DNA of 64,000 nucleotides from Chryseobacterium caseinilyticum (GTDB lineage: Bacteria > Bacteroidota > Bacteroidia > Flavobacteriales > Weeksellaceae): NCBI RefSeq assembly GCF_014837145.1, contig NZ_JACYFS010000001.1:372001-436000 (forward strand). Reading direction: 5' to 3'. Below the pieces are notes generated by a model. That model was not told the DNA's origin and did no database searches. It saw only the letters and a list, made by a program, of their open reading frames with translations. This document shows positions 8,079-17,000 of the stretch, piece by piece. The translations under genes and the position numbers were made by a program. Within the stretch, counting starts at the first letter, position 1. The number at the start of each line of letters is the position of its first letter.

Positions 8079-10097
8079 TTGACCAGTAAAAATTTTAAAA
8101 CAGTTCTTTCCAAATACTTTTCATTTGAAAATGATACGAAGTCTCTTGATCCTCTTGCAGAGTTTCTGGAAGGCATCCGAAAGTCTGATTTTAAAGATGT
8201 TTTGACTTATTTTAGAGCCAATGATGAGCAAAAAAATCATTTTTCTCAATACATCAGAAATATTTTTTCTGAAAGGCCTTTCAATTTATCCCTCACAGAA
8301 GCCAATATTCTTTCTGAAAATTCCTTTTTCTCAGAACTGAGAAAGCGGACTCTGAATAAATTTCTGCCGTCCGTAGAGCATGATCAGACGGTTTGGTATC
8401 TGATAGACAACATCAGTGCGAGGCCTAAAAAAGATCTTGAATATTTTCACAATATTCCTGAAAATGAATTGGATGAGTTATTACAGCTGCTCGGAATTTC
8501 AGATTTTATCAGAAATGAAAAGGTAAAAAGCGAACTTATTTTTTCAATGAATATCCTGTCGTGGCGGGTGACGGGGATGGCTCTGGAGGTCGACGTTGTG
8601 AGAATGGCTCCTGAGTACAGGAATTTTGACAATCCTTTTTTAGCACTCCAGAATGAATTGGAAGCGTTGGCTGAGGAATTTAAAATCAATCCCAAACTCC
8701 AGCTTTCGTCAAAAGACAGCCGTTACAAACAGATAAAAATCTACACTGAACAATGTCTGGATTTTGTAAATATTTCTTTTAAAAACTCCTCAAAGTATGG
8801 GATTTCAGGGAAGATCAATCAGTCACTTTTAAAAATCAGACAGCAGACAACAAGAATTTTTGAAATTGCCAATCTTTTGGTCATAGATTCACAAAAAGAT
8901 GATTTGTTGAAGTCTAAACAGTTGATATTTAATATTTTATCTTATAAATCTCATAAAAATAATATTGCGGAACTTTTCAATGACAGTACAAGACTGATTT
9001 CACATTTAATAACCAATCACACTGCAGAAACAGGAAGTCACTACATCACGGCAAACCGCAAACAGTACATGAGTATGTTCTACAAAGCCAGCGGTGGCGG
9101 AATTATCGTAGGTGCACTCTGTGTATTGAAAATGTTGTACGGCTTTATGCCCGGCAGTGATTTTTTTCATGCTTTTCTGTATGCGATGAATTACGCGATG
9201 GGTTTTGTGATGATTTATCTGATGAGTTTTACTCTGGCAACCAAACAGCCCGCAATGACGGCTGCTACAATGACTAAAGTGCTTTCTGAACAGGGAAATT
9301 CACAGAAAAATTATACCGAATTTGCAGATTTGGTCTCCAGGCTATTCAGAAGTCAGTTTATTGCATTTGTTGGAAATGTTTTGCTGTCTTTCCCGATTGC
9401 GCTGGCGATTATTTATGGTTTAGATGTTTTTTTCTCTCAGAATTTAGCAGTGGAAAGATCAGATAAACTTCTGAAGGATTTGGATCCTTTTCAGTCGAAA
9501 GCCATTCTTCATGCGAGTATTGCAGGATTTTACCTGTTTATTTCAGGGATTATTTCAGGGAATATTGCCAACAATTCGGTCTTCTATCAAATCCCAGACA
9601 GGATTGCCAAAAATCTGACTATCAAGAGATGGTTTGGGGGAAAATTTGCCAGGAGTCTTTCAAAATATTACGCAAAAAACTGGGCTGGAATAATTTCCAA
9701 TTTCTGGTTTGGTGTTTTTCTGGGAGCAACTGCGCCAATCGGTTTTTTCTTCGGACTTGATCTGGATATCCGTCACATCACATTTGCTGCGGGAAATTTT
9801 GCGTTGGGACTTTACGGAAAAGACTTTTCGGTAGACAGTTACACTTTCTGGCTGTCGTTTCTCACCGTTTTTCTGATTGGTTTTTTCAACTTTGCCGTGA
9901 GCTTCGGTCTTTCCATGTTTTTGGCGTTCCGTTCCAGAAAACTGAATTTGGGTGAAGTAAGAGATATTTACCGCGAAATTTTCAGGTATTTTTTACGCCG
10001 TCCGCTCAGTTTCTTTATTCCGATGCGTTCGGTTTACGACAGGAAATCTGATGCCTTAATAAGCAACAGCATTCCTACAAAATCTGAAGATCATTAA
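8079..10097 (+). CDS. PF10136 family membrane protein (named site-specific recombinase, Gcr)
   Basis: A 672-residue protein. The N-terminal half is soluble and helical; the C-terminal half holds several membrane segments (around GGGIIVGALCVLKMLYGFM, YAMGFVMIYLMSFTLA, IAFVGNVLLSFPIALAIIYGL, FGVFLGATAPIGFFFG, FLTVFLIGFFNFAVSFGLSM). The conserved LATKQPAMTAATMTK motif is diagnostic of PF10136. The family is labelled site-specific recombinase in databases, but no recombinase catalytic residues are evident and the membrane topology argues against it. No ATG exists near the N-terminus, so TTG 8079 is the best start. The last 23 bp overlap the convergent DUF721 gene. Confidence 0.75.
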   Translation: MTSKNFKTVLSKYFSFENDTKSLDPLAEFLEGIRKSDFKDVLTYFRANDEQKNHFSQYIRNIFSERPFNLSLTEANILSENSFFSELRKRTLNKFLPSVEHDQTVWYLIDNISARPKKDLEYFHNIPENELDELLQLLGISDFIRNEKVKSELIFSMNILSWRVTGMALEVDVVRMAPEYRNFDNPFLALQNELEALAEEFKINPKLQLSSKDSRYKQIKIYTEQCLDFVNISFKNSSKYGISGKINQSLLKIRQQTTRIFEIANLLVIDSQKDDLLKSKQLIFNILSYKSHKNNIAELFNDSTRLISHLITNHTAETGSHYITANRKQYMSMFYKASGGGIIVGALCVLKMLYGFMPGSDFFHAFLYAMNYAMGFVMIYLMSFTLATKQPAMTAATMTKVLSEQGNSQKNYTEFADLVSRLFRSQFIAFVGNVLLSFPIALAIIYGLDVFFSQNLAVERSDKLLKDLDPFQSKAILHASIAGFYLFISGIISGNIANNSVFYQIPDRIAKNLTIKRWFGGKFARSLSKYYAKNWAGIISNFWFGVFLGATAPIGFFFGLDLDIRHITFAAGNFALGLYGKDFSVDSYTFWLSFLTVFLIGFFNFAVSFGLSMFLAFRSRKLNLGEVRDIYREIFRYFLRRPLSFFIPMRSVYDRKSDALISNSIPTKSEDH

Positions 10098-10371
10098 ACT
10101 TTTCTTCCCCGAATTTCTCCTGAAATTTCTTTAGGAAAAAACTTTTTCTCATCTGAAAATCATGCTTCAGTAGAGGTGAATTTACTTTTATCGAAATAAT
10201 TTTATCTTCGAGATTGACAGATTTTATTTCACCAAATAAAGCTTCATCAAGATAGTCTTCAAGGAAATCTTTAATCTCAAACGCCACCAGTTTATCTTCA
10301 AAACCATGAATTCTGGCAAAAGATTTTACCAGTTCTGAGGATTGAAATTCGCGTTTTCTGTTTTTTCGCAT
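10075..10371 (-). CDS. dciA: DUF721 / DciA-like replicative helicase loader
   Basis: A 98-residue protein with a basic N-terminus (MRKNRKREFQSSELVKSF) and a small alpha/beta domain ending LKHDFQMRKSFFLKKFQEKF, as in DUF721 proteins. DciA-type DUF721 proteins load the replicative helicase in bacteria lacking DnaC or DnaI, and the gene often neighbours recF or dnaA. I choose the ATG at 10371 because residues upstream of it are not family-like and overlap the preceding lipoprotein gene. It is last in the recF cluster and its 3-prime end overlaps the convergent PF10136 gene by 23 bp. Assignment to DciA function is from family and location. Confidence 0.65.
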   Translation of the reverse strand: MRKNRKREFQSSELVKSFARIHGFEDKLVAFEIKDFLEDYLDEALFGEIKSVNLEDKIISIKVNSPLLKHDFQMRKSFFLKKFQEKFGEEKFNDLQIL

Positions 10372-10381
10372 CTGAGTGTTT

Positions 10382-10813
10382 TTATAGTTGGATCTCGTGA
10401 ATAAATAAATCTCTGGTCGTTTCATTCCAAAAAAATTCCGAATCTGTTTTTTGATAAACAGTAGAATTTTTATTCGGTCTAAACCATTTTGGTATTTCTA
10501 TCACTCTTTTATAATCTGGTTTTAATTTTAGCCGGATCTCTTCTGAAAAATTTGATTTATGAGTTTCCAATTCGTTCACCTTTTTGAATTCATTCCACCA
10601 TTTCTCCGACGGCTTTAGGTGAATATAAACTTCGTATTCTTTAGTAAAATGGCCAGATTCCCAATACTTACCGTTAATCGTTTGTACATCTTTCGGAAGT
10701 TCGCCATTAGTCCAAAGGTAAAAAATCTGTTCCTTATCCTCGGTTTCAATTCCACAGCTTATTAATGCGGTTATTAAAAAGAATATTTTCAGAATAATTT
10801 TAAATTTTTTCAT
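10382..10813 (-). CDS. Hypothetical lipoprotein
   Basis: A 143-residue protein with a lipoprotein signal (ALISC lipobox, Cys20), then a soluble domain rich in W, K and E (SEKWWNEFKKVNELE, RVIEIPKWFRP). I do not recognise the family. It overlaps the upstream gene by 4 bp (ATGA-type junction), so it is co-translated with it in the recF cluster. Its presence between recF and the DUF721 gene looks like an insertion in that housekeeping cluster. Confidence 0.6.
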   Translation of the reverse strand: MKKFKIILKIFFLITALISCGIETEDKEQIFYLWTNGELPKDVQTINGKYWESGHFTKEYEVYIHLKPSEKWWNEFKKVNELETHKSNFSEEIRLKLKPDYKRVIEIPKWFRPNKNSTVYQKTDSEFFWNETTRDLFIHEIQL

Positions 10814-11466
10814 CTGGTGTTTTTTAGATATTGAGTTTCCAAACCTTTGGCTTTGAAAAATAATTCTAATTCAGGATAAATTTGGTCACAAGTATTCTTC
10901 CAATTTAAAAATTTTGATGGATAACTTTCACTATTTTCACATTCAAAACAAATTTCAAAAATTTCAAATACTTTATCATTTTCATCATAAAACAAGATAG
11001 CATTTCTTGGAAAGAAACAACCAGATTGTGACCTTATATTGATGATATATTTGTTGCAGGTATTATAAAGTATATGACTTAATTTCGAAACTTCTTCAAA
11101 GTTCAAATTTGTAGTTTCAATAATTCCTTTTTCGGATTGAGTACCTATAATTTCTTTAAGTGCTATTGATTGGGGTCTTTTATAAAATTCTTTTAGCTTT
11201 ATCGAATCTTCTGTCGTTTTGGGTGGAGGCGGTGCAGGTTCGTAAGCGTTACTTTTATTAAACTCTAAGTTATACGAAATGATTTTTACTTTTGTGGTTT
11301 TGTTAAAAGGATACTTTTTCATTCTCTGTCCGAATAAAATAGGTTTATAGTTCTTATTCACTACGATATTCGATTCATCACCATTAACTGTTGATAATGT
11401 TTTTTGCTTTTGACTAAAAGTGAGAGAATAAGCTAAAAATAATAAAAGAGCGAAATATTTTTTCAT
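10810..11466 (-). CDS. Hypothetical exported protein
   Basis: A 218-residue protein with an SPase I signal (MKKYFALLLFLAYSLTFSQ). The mature part contains a proline run (EPAPPPPKTTEDS) near residue 80 and three Cys residues close together (CFFPRN, CFECENSES). No family recognised. It overlaps recF by 4 bp upstream and the next lipoprotein gene by 4 bp downstream, giving a tight translational chain. A periplasmic or outer-membrane location is predicted. Confidence 0.6.
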   Translation of the reverse strand: MKKYFALLLFLAYSLTFSQKQKTLSTVNGDESNIVVNKNYKPILFGQRMKKYPFNKTTKVKIISYNLEFNKSNAYEPAPPPPKTTEDSIKLKEFYKRPQSIALKEIIGTQSEKGIIETTNLNFEEVSKLSHILYNTCNKYIINIRSQSGCFFPRNAILFYDENDKVFEIFEICFECENSESYPSKFLNWKNTCDQIYPELELFFKAKGLETQYLKNTR

Positions 11467-12566
11467 ATCTCAAAAATTACACTTTCCTCATTAATTCTCT
11501 TCACCACATTTTCCGTTCGTTCCCGATGTGTATCTGTAATAAAAATCTGTCCGAAATTCTCCTGATTCACCAATTCTATCAATTGCGAAACTCTATTGTC
11601 ATCCAGTTTATCAAAAATATCATCTAAAAGAAGAATCGGAGTTTTGCCTGTAAGTTCTTTTACTAAACTCATTTGGGCAAGTTTTAAAGATATTAAAAAA
11701 GATTTTTGCTGTCCTTGAGAACCTATTTTTTTAATCAAAACTGAATTCATTTCAAACAGCAGGTCATCTTTGTGAATGCCTTTTGAAGTGTAAGTGAGCA
11801 TTCTGTCGCGGTCAATATTTTCGTGTAGCAGATCTCTGAAAACCTTTTCAGGCTGGTTGATGTCGTAGCTTTCCAACAAATGAGATTCGTATTTTACAGA
11901 AACAGTTTCCCTGCCGCCGGAAATAATCTGATAAAAATTCTGAACAATCGGATTGAGCTGTGAAACAAACTCTTTCCTCTTCTCAAAAATTTTCGTGCCC
12001 GATTTTACGATGGGATCATCATAAATCTCCAAAGAATCTTTGTCCCAGGTTCTGTTTTTGGCGAAGTATTTCAGCAAAGCATTTCTCTGTTGAACGGTTT
12101 TCTGGTATTGAATTAAATCAAAAAGATAAGAAGAATCGGTCTGCGAAATCATCGAATCCAGAAACTTTCTGCGGCTTTCACCCGAATCTGAAATTAAATT
12201 TGAATCGTAAGGCGAAATCATGACACTGGGCAGATAACCCACGTGATCGGCCATTCGTTCGTAGCTTTTGTCGTTTTTCTTAATCACTTTTTTGGACTCT
12301 CTGGGCTGAAGAATTTTGATAATATCTTCAGAGTCTTCATTTCGAATTTCAGCTTCTATGGTGAAAAAATCTTCATCATCAAGAATATTATTCAAATCGC
12401 TGTTTCCCAGAAAACTTTTTCCAACAGAAAGGTAATGCAGCGCATCGAGAATATTGGTTTTTCCCACGCCGTTGTTGCCTACAAAACAGTTGATTTGCGG
12501 GGAAAGAGCGAAGTGCATTTCTGCGTGATTTTTGAAGTTGTAGAGGGTAAGTTTGTTGATGGTCAT
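11463..12566 (-). CDS. recF: DNA replication/repair protein RecF
   Basis: A 367-residue SMC-like ATPase of normal length. Walker A is GNNGVGKT at residues 30-37, the signature region is SQGQQKSFLISLKLAQ, and Walker B is ILLLDDIFDKLDD. RecF binds gapped DNA and with RecO/RecR helps load RecA at stalled forks. The start codon overlaps the stop of the toxin gene by 4 bp and its own stop overlaps the next gene by 4 bp, so it is embedded in a tightly coupled cluster headed by a toxin-antitoxin pair. Confidence 0.95.
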   Translation of the reverse strand: MTINKLTLYNFKNHAEMHFALSPQINCFVGNNGVGKTNILDALHYLSVGKSFLGNSDLNNILDDEDFFTIEAEIRNEDSEDIIKILQPRESKKVIKKNDKSYERMADHVGYLPSVMISPYDSNLISDSGESRRKFLDSMISQTDSSYLFDLIQYQKTVQQRNALLKYFAKNRTWDKDSLEIYDDPIVKSGTKIFEKRKEFVSQLNPIVQNFYQIISGGRETVSVKYESHLLESYDINQPEKVFRDLLHENIDRDRMLTYTSKGIHKDDLLFEMNSVLIKKIGSQGQQKSFLISLKLAQMSLVKELTGKTPILLLDDIFDKLDDNRVSQLIELVNQENFGQIFITDTHRERTENVVKRINEESVIFEI

Positions 12567-12871
12567 AATCCTAAAATTTTGTCCAGTTTTTCAGGATTAT
12601 GATGATTTTCCCAAAAGGATATGATGGAAATAGTGTCTTTTTCTATGTAATAAACTAAGCTGTAATTCTTCAAAATCAAGATTCGGACATTTTCAGTGAG
12701 CATTTTTTTTCCTGTAAAAGGAAAAATTTTCAATTGATTTGTCCTTTGTCTGATAAGGTGTTTCAATTTTTTAGAGTAAGATGTACTTTTGTTTCTTCTG
12801 TTCCAGTAATCAAAAATTTCGTCTCGCTGTTGCTTGGCAAAATGGGTCCATACGACTTTTATTTTAGCCAT
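12563..12871 (-). CDS. Type II toxin of the RelE/ParE superfamily
   Basis: A 102-residue basic protein with the RelE/ParE pattern: an N-terminal beta strand (KIKVVWTHFAKQQRDEIFDYW), a helical hairpin rich in K and R, then strands FPFTGKKM and VRILILKNYSLVYYIEKD. ParE members poison gyrase and RelE members cleave ribosome-bound mRNA; which applies cannot be told here. It overlaps its upstream partner by 13 bp and recF by 4 bp, so it shares a transcript with recF. Confidence 0.82.
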   Translation of the reverse strand: MAKIKVVWTHFAKQQRDEIFDYWNRRNKSTSYSKKLKHLIRQRTNQLKIFPFTGKKMLTENVRILILKNYSLVYYIEKDTISIISFWENHHNPEKLDKILGL

Positions 12872-13173
12872 TCCTCATCCATTTTGTCGATTTCTTCTTC
12901 GGTGTAGACTTTTCCGTTTTTCACATCATCCATTCCTCTTTCAATCATCTTCATTAAATTAGCGGGCAAAACAACCACTTCTTCCTTAAAATATTCATCA
13001 ACTTCCTCATCGGTCATTGGTCTTTCAGAATCATAAAATGAAACAGGCTCTGAAACTGAAAAATCTGAATTTTCGTCATTCCAGAATTTCCACAAACGAA
13101 CAATTTTTTCACGGTCAGCGCTTTCTGAGATTGCTCTGAGTAATTTATTCTGAATTGTTTCGAAAGATTCCAT
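12859..13173 (-). CDS. Putative antitoxin partner of the RelE/ParE toxin
   Basis: A 104-residue, strongly acidic protein (for example DEEVDEYFKEE and TEEEIDKMDEEWLK) encoded immediately upstream of the toxin with a 13-bp overlap, the usual antitoxin-first order. I see no clear helix-turn-helix or AbrB fold, so assignment as antitoxin rests on position, size and charge complementarity to the basic toxin. ATG 13173 is chosen; the preceding GTG is less likely. It is the first gene of the cluster running into recF. Confidence 0.6.
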   Translation of the reverse strand: MESFETIQNKLLRAISESADREKIVRLWKFWNDENSDFSVSEPVSFYDSERPMTDEEVDEYFKEEVVVLPANLMKMIERGMDDVKNGKVYTEEEIDKMDEEWLK

Positions 13174-13185
13174 CACTACAAATTT

Positions 13186-13950
13186 TTAGTAAAGGTAAAA
13201 CATTTCAGACAGAATTAAAAACAAAAGCGGCAGTCCCGAGCAAAGCTCAACCCAAAACGAAAAGTAAGAATCTCTGTTTGAATTTTCAGAAAAGTAGATG
13301 AGAATAAAGGTTGAGATCAAGGTTATGAAAAAGCTTGTAGAAAAGTTTAGTTTTAAATAAATAAAACCCAAAATAGTCGCTGCGAAAACTAAAAAGTAAG
13401 CTAAATATCTGGTATTTTGAACTCCGATAATCATTGGGAAAGTCTTCACTGTATCACTTTTCATGTCGCGAATATCGAATGGCAAAACCAAAGCGGTAAT
13501 AAATAAAAAACTGATCAGAAAAATAGGCAGACTGAATTCGGGTAATGTAAGCCAGCAATTCATCAGACCCCAGACCAAACCTACGTAAAATACTTTCAGT
13601 AATGGAATTTTTCTAATGTAAGTTTCCAGAAAAAATGAGTTGTAGAGTAAGCCGAGCACGACAATGATAAACCATTTTATCAAGCGTATTTCATTATGGT
13701 TTAAAATAATTAAAACTGCTGAAGCGATGCCTGCAAAACAATTCAGGATAAGGATTTTGGGGAAATATTTCGTTTTCTGATATTTTGTGTAAAGATAACC
13801 GCTGAAATAAGTGATAAAGATAAGCGCAACGGTCGGCCAGCGAAAGGTTTGCTGTTCCAGCATGAAAAAAACCGCAAAAAAAGTTCCCATCAAAGAGACA
13901 AATATTTGGCTGTCGATGATGTATTTTTTCAGTAAATTTAAAGCATTCAT
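13186..13950 (-). CDS. UbiA-like polytopic membrane protein
   Basis: A 254-residue protein with about eight hydrophobic segments. Residues around 155-175 read VLPFDIRDMKSDTVKTFP, which matches the second Asp-rich motif (DxRD...D) of UbiA-family prenyltransferases, but the first motif (NDxxDxxxD) is absent near the N-terminus. It may therefore be a divergent or inactive UbiA relative, or bind a different substrate. A TAATTTTG box ends only 6 nt before the ATG, so the mRNA may be leaderless. Ends 12 bp upstream of the antitoxin start, so it could be the true first gene of that transcript. Confidence 0.6.
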   Translation of the reverse strand: MNALNLLKKYIIDSQIFVSLMGTFFAVFFMLEQQTFRWPTVALIFITYFSGYLYTKYQKTKYFPKILILNCFAGIASAVLIILNHNEIRLIKWFIIVVLGLLYNSFFLETYIRKIPLLKVFYVGLVWGLMNCWLTLPEFSLPIFLISFLFITALVLPFDIRDMKSDTVKTFPMIIGVQNTRYLAYFLVFAATILGFIYLKLNFSTSFFITLISTFILIYFSENSNRDSYFSFWVELCSGLPLLFLILSEMFYLY

Positions 13951-13955
13951 TCAGA

Positions 13956-13963
13956 CAAAATTA
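13956..13963 (-). promoter_or_regulatory. Possible -7 box (TAATTTTG) for the UbiA-like gene
   Basis: Matches TAnnTTTG on the minus strand, with its last base 6 nt from the start codon. If used, transcription would begin at or next to the ATG. No clear -33 element is seen. Confidence 0.35.
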
Positions 13964-13986
13964 AGACCTATGAAATCGCCATTAAT

Positions 13987-13994
13987 TATGTTTG
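13987..13994 (+). promoter_or_regulatory. Possible -7 box (TATGTTTG) for the macroglobulin pair
   Basis: A TAnnTTTG match on the plus strand 63 bp before the first macroglobulin start codon. No convincing -33 TTG accompanies it. Confidence 0.35.
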
Positions 13995-14057
13995 CAAACA
14001 GGTACCGATGAAAATGTGGCGATAACATATGACAAATTAAAACAATAAAATCTACAT

Positions 14058-17000
14058 ATGAAAACCATATCCAAATGTCTTTTACTGTTATTTGTATTTT
14101 TCACAACTTTCATCTCTGCTCAGAATTCTTATGAAGAGCAGTGGAAAAAAATTGCCGAAGGTTATAAAAACGGAGAATTCAAATCGTCACTTCCGCTGAT
14201 TTTCGACATCCAGAAAAGGGCAATCCGGGATAAAAATGCTCCACAGATCATCAAATCTTTAAAGGCAGAATTTGGAATTTATAAGGAAACCCACGACGAT
14301 ACGAAAAATGATTACGCTTCCGCATTCTTTGCAAAAATTAAAGAAACCGAAAATCAACTTAAAAAAGATGATCTTTTGTTCTTTAAAATCCTTGAAATAG
14401 AGTTTTTTGAAGAATATTTCAACCGTACCAGATATGAAATTCAGAATCGGACGAATGTGGCGGAAGGAAATATTTCTGAAATTGAAACATGGACGAAGCT
14501 CGACTATAAAAATCATTTTACACAAAAGTTTGCCGAACTTTCAGCACTTGATAATCAACTCAAAAAAGTAAGGCTTGAATCTTACAAAGAAGCACTTGGC
14601 GAAAATACCGATTACGATTATTATCCAACTCTGTATGACTGGAAATTAAAGAAAAATATAGATTTTCTGAATAATGAAAGTATTTTCACGAAAGATGAAA
14701 TAAAGGAAAACCATACTTCTATAAGAAATCTTTATCAGAATTTAATCAGTTTCAACAGGGGAAATCCACAGCTTTATTTTCAACATCAGTATTTGATTTT
14801 TGAAAACAGTATAAAAACCGACGAGCAGTTTCTGAAAAAACAGATTGACATTGTCAATTCTCCCGAAAAAGGCGAATATAAAATTTTAATCGTTAAAAGA
14901 ATTGCCGAAGAATTACAGAGAAAATCTGAATTTAAAGAAGCCATCCGCTGGATTGAAAAAATAAAATCAGAATATCCCAATTCGAAACTTGTAAGCAATC
15001 TGGATTATTTAGAAAATAACATTAAAAGTCCTTTTGTACAGGTTTTTTATGAAGAACACAATATCCCCGAAAAACCAATTCATCTGGTGGCAACGCATAA
15101 AAATGCAGACCGCTTTGAAATAAAAATTTATAAGGTTAACGATTTCAAAAATCAATTGCTCTATCTGCAAAGTCTTGATTATGCAGAATATTACAAAAAA
15201 ATCGATAAAACTTTAGTAAGAACTGATGTTTTTGAACTTCCCAATCAAAAAGACTATAAAAATTATTCAACCTCACTGGAAATGAAAGGTCTTCCAAAAG
15301 GCCTGTATATTGGTGAATATATCAATGGGGGAGATGTTTCAAAATTTCTTTTCATTTCTACTTCTTCAAGGGTAATTTATGATGAAAAGAAAGATTACAT
15401 TTTGGTTGAAAGAGAAACGGGAAAAAGAAAAATAAATACCCAGCTTCAGAGATATTATTTCAGGGATTACAAAAATGTAAGCGAAACCGAAATACTGATT
15501 CAGACTGATAATTTTGCAAAATTTCCATCCATAAAAAGTTATCACGATTATCATCCCTACCTGATTTATGATGCAGTTTCGGGAGATTTTAATATTTTAA
15601 ATTCTGTTTATGACAGAGATGATGACTACAGAAGTCATGAAGAATTGTATCAGGTTTTTCTTGACAGAGAAATTTACAGACCCGGACAGACCGTTCATTT
15701 TAAAGTAATCGCCACAAGGCCTGTTTATGAAATGCGTAAAGATGTTCTCCTTGTTAATAGGGAGCAGGAGGTGGTCATGTTTGATACTAACCATCAAAAA
15801 ATATCTTCACAAAAATTCACGACCAATGATTTTGGCTCATTCAGTGGAAGTTTTGAAATTCCCAAAGACAGACTGAATGGAAAATTTTCGATTTATGTTT
15901 CTGGAAACCGTTATAATCAGAAATACTTTTCAGTAGAAGAATACAAAAGGCCAAAATTTGAAATCACATTTGATACAATTAAAAGTGAATACAAATATGG
16001 TCAAACCATTGAACTGAAAGGAAAAGTCACTACATTTTCTGGAGTTCCGTTGAGCAAAACTGCAGTAAATTTTGATATTAAGAGAGAAAATATCCGAAAC
16101 AGATATTTCTGGTGGTATCCCGCAGAATACAGCAACGAAAATTCAGTTTTAGGAAAGGTTGAAACCAATGAAAAGGGAGAATTTACCATTAAAATTGATC
16201 TTAAAAAAGATGAAAACGTAAAAGGAATTCAGGTTCATAATTACAAGGTAAATGCAACCGTTACCGACCTGAACGGCGAAACCCAAAGTGCCGAAACCAA
16301 TGTGAAAGTAGCTTCGGTATCGCACTATTTAAAAACAAATCCAGTTTCAGAAGCTTCTGCAAATGAAGATCTTAAAGTAAAAGTCGAGAGCTTTAATTAC
16401 AATGATGTTGCTTTGGACAAGAGTTACAAAGTTAAACTGATGCAACTGAAGCAACCGGAGCGGATTTTAAGAAATAATTTTAAAAACAATATTCAAAATC
16501 TTCCGAAAATGGGAAGAGATGAGTTTTTAAACAAATTCCCACATGACCGGTATGACAAAGCTGATGACCAGAAAAACTGGAAGGTTTTAAAAACAATTAC
16601 CGACGAAACAAAATCCGGAAAAGAACTCAATTTCGGAAAACTGAATGCGGGAACTTACAGACTTTTAATTTATAATATTGAGGGCAAAGATTCAATAAAA
16701 ACCGAACAGGATTTCAGTGTTTGGGATAAAAACCGTCTTGGGAAAAATCAGTTTCCTTTTCTAAAAATTATCGGGCCTAAAACTGATGTGATCAGAGGTT
16801 CGAAAGTAACTATTTATGCTTATTCTGCAATTCCGGATGCTGAAGTTAATATTTATGTTCAGGACGGATTTGGCGCTCCTAAAATGGAAACAAAAAAATT
16901 CTCAAACGGAATTCTCTTGTATCCACTCACAATTTCTTTAGATAAAAATATTGAAAAATATAATGTCCAGTTCGTTCTGGCTCAGTACAACGATGTTCAG

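Noticed and set aside
8079..10097. Reading the PF10136 gene as a mobile-element recombinase
   Set aside because: No recombinase catalytic motif, membrane segments instead, and no element ends nearby. It is a name carried over from database annotation.
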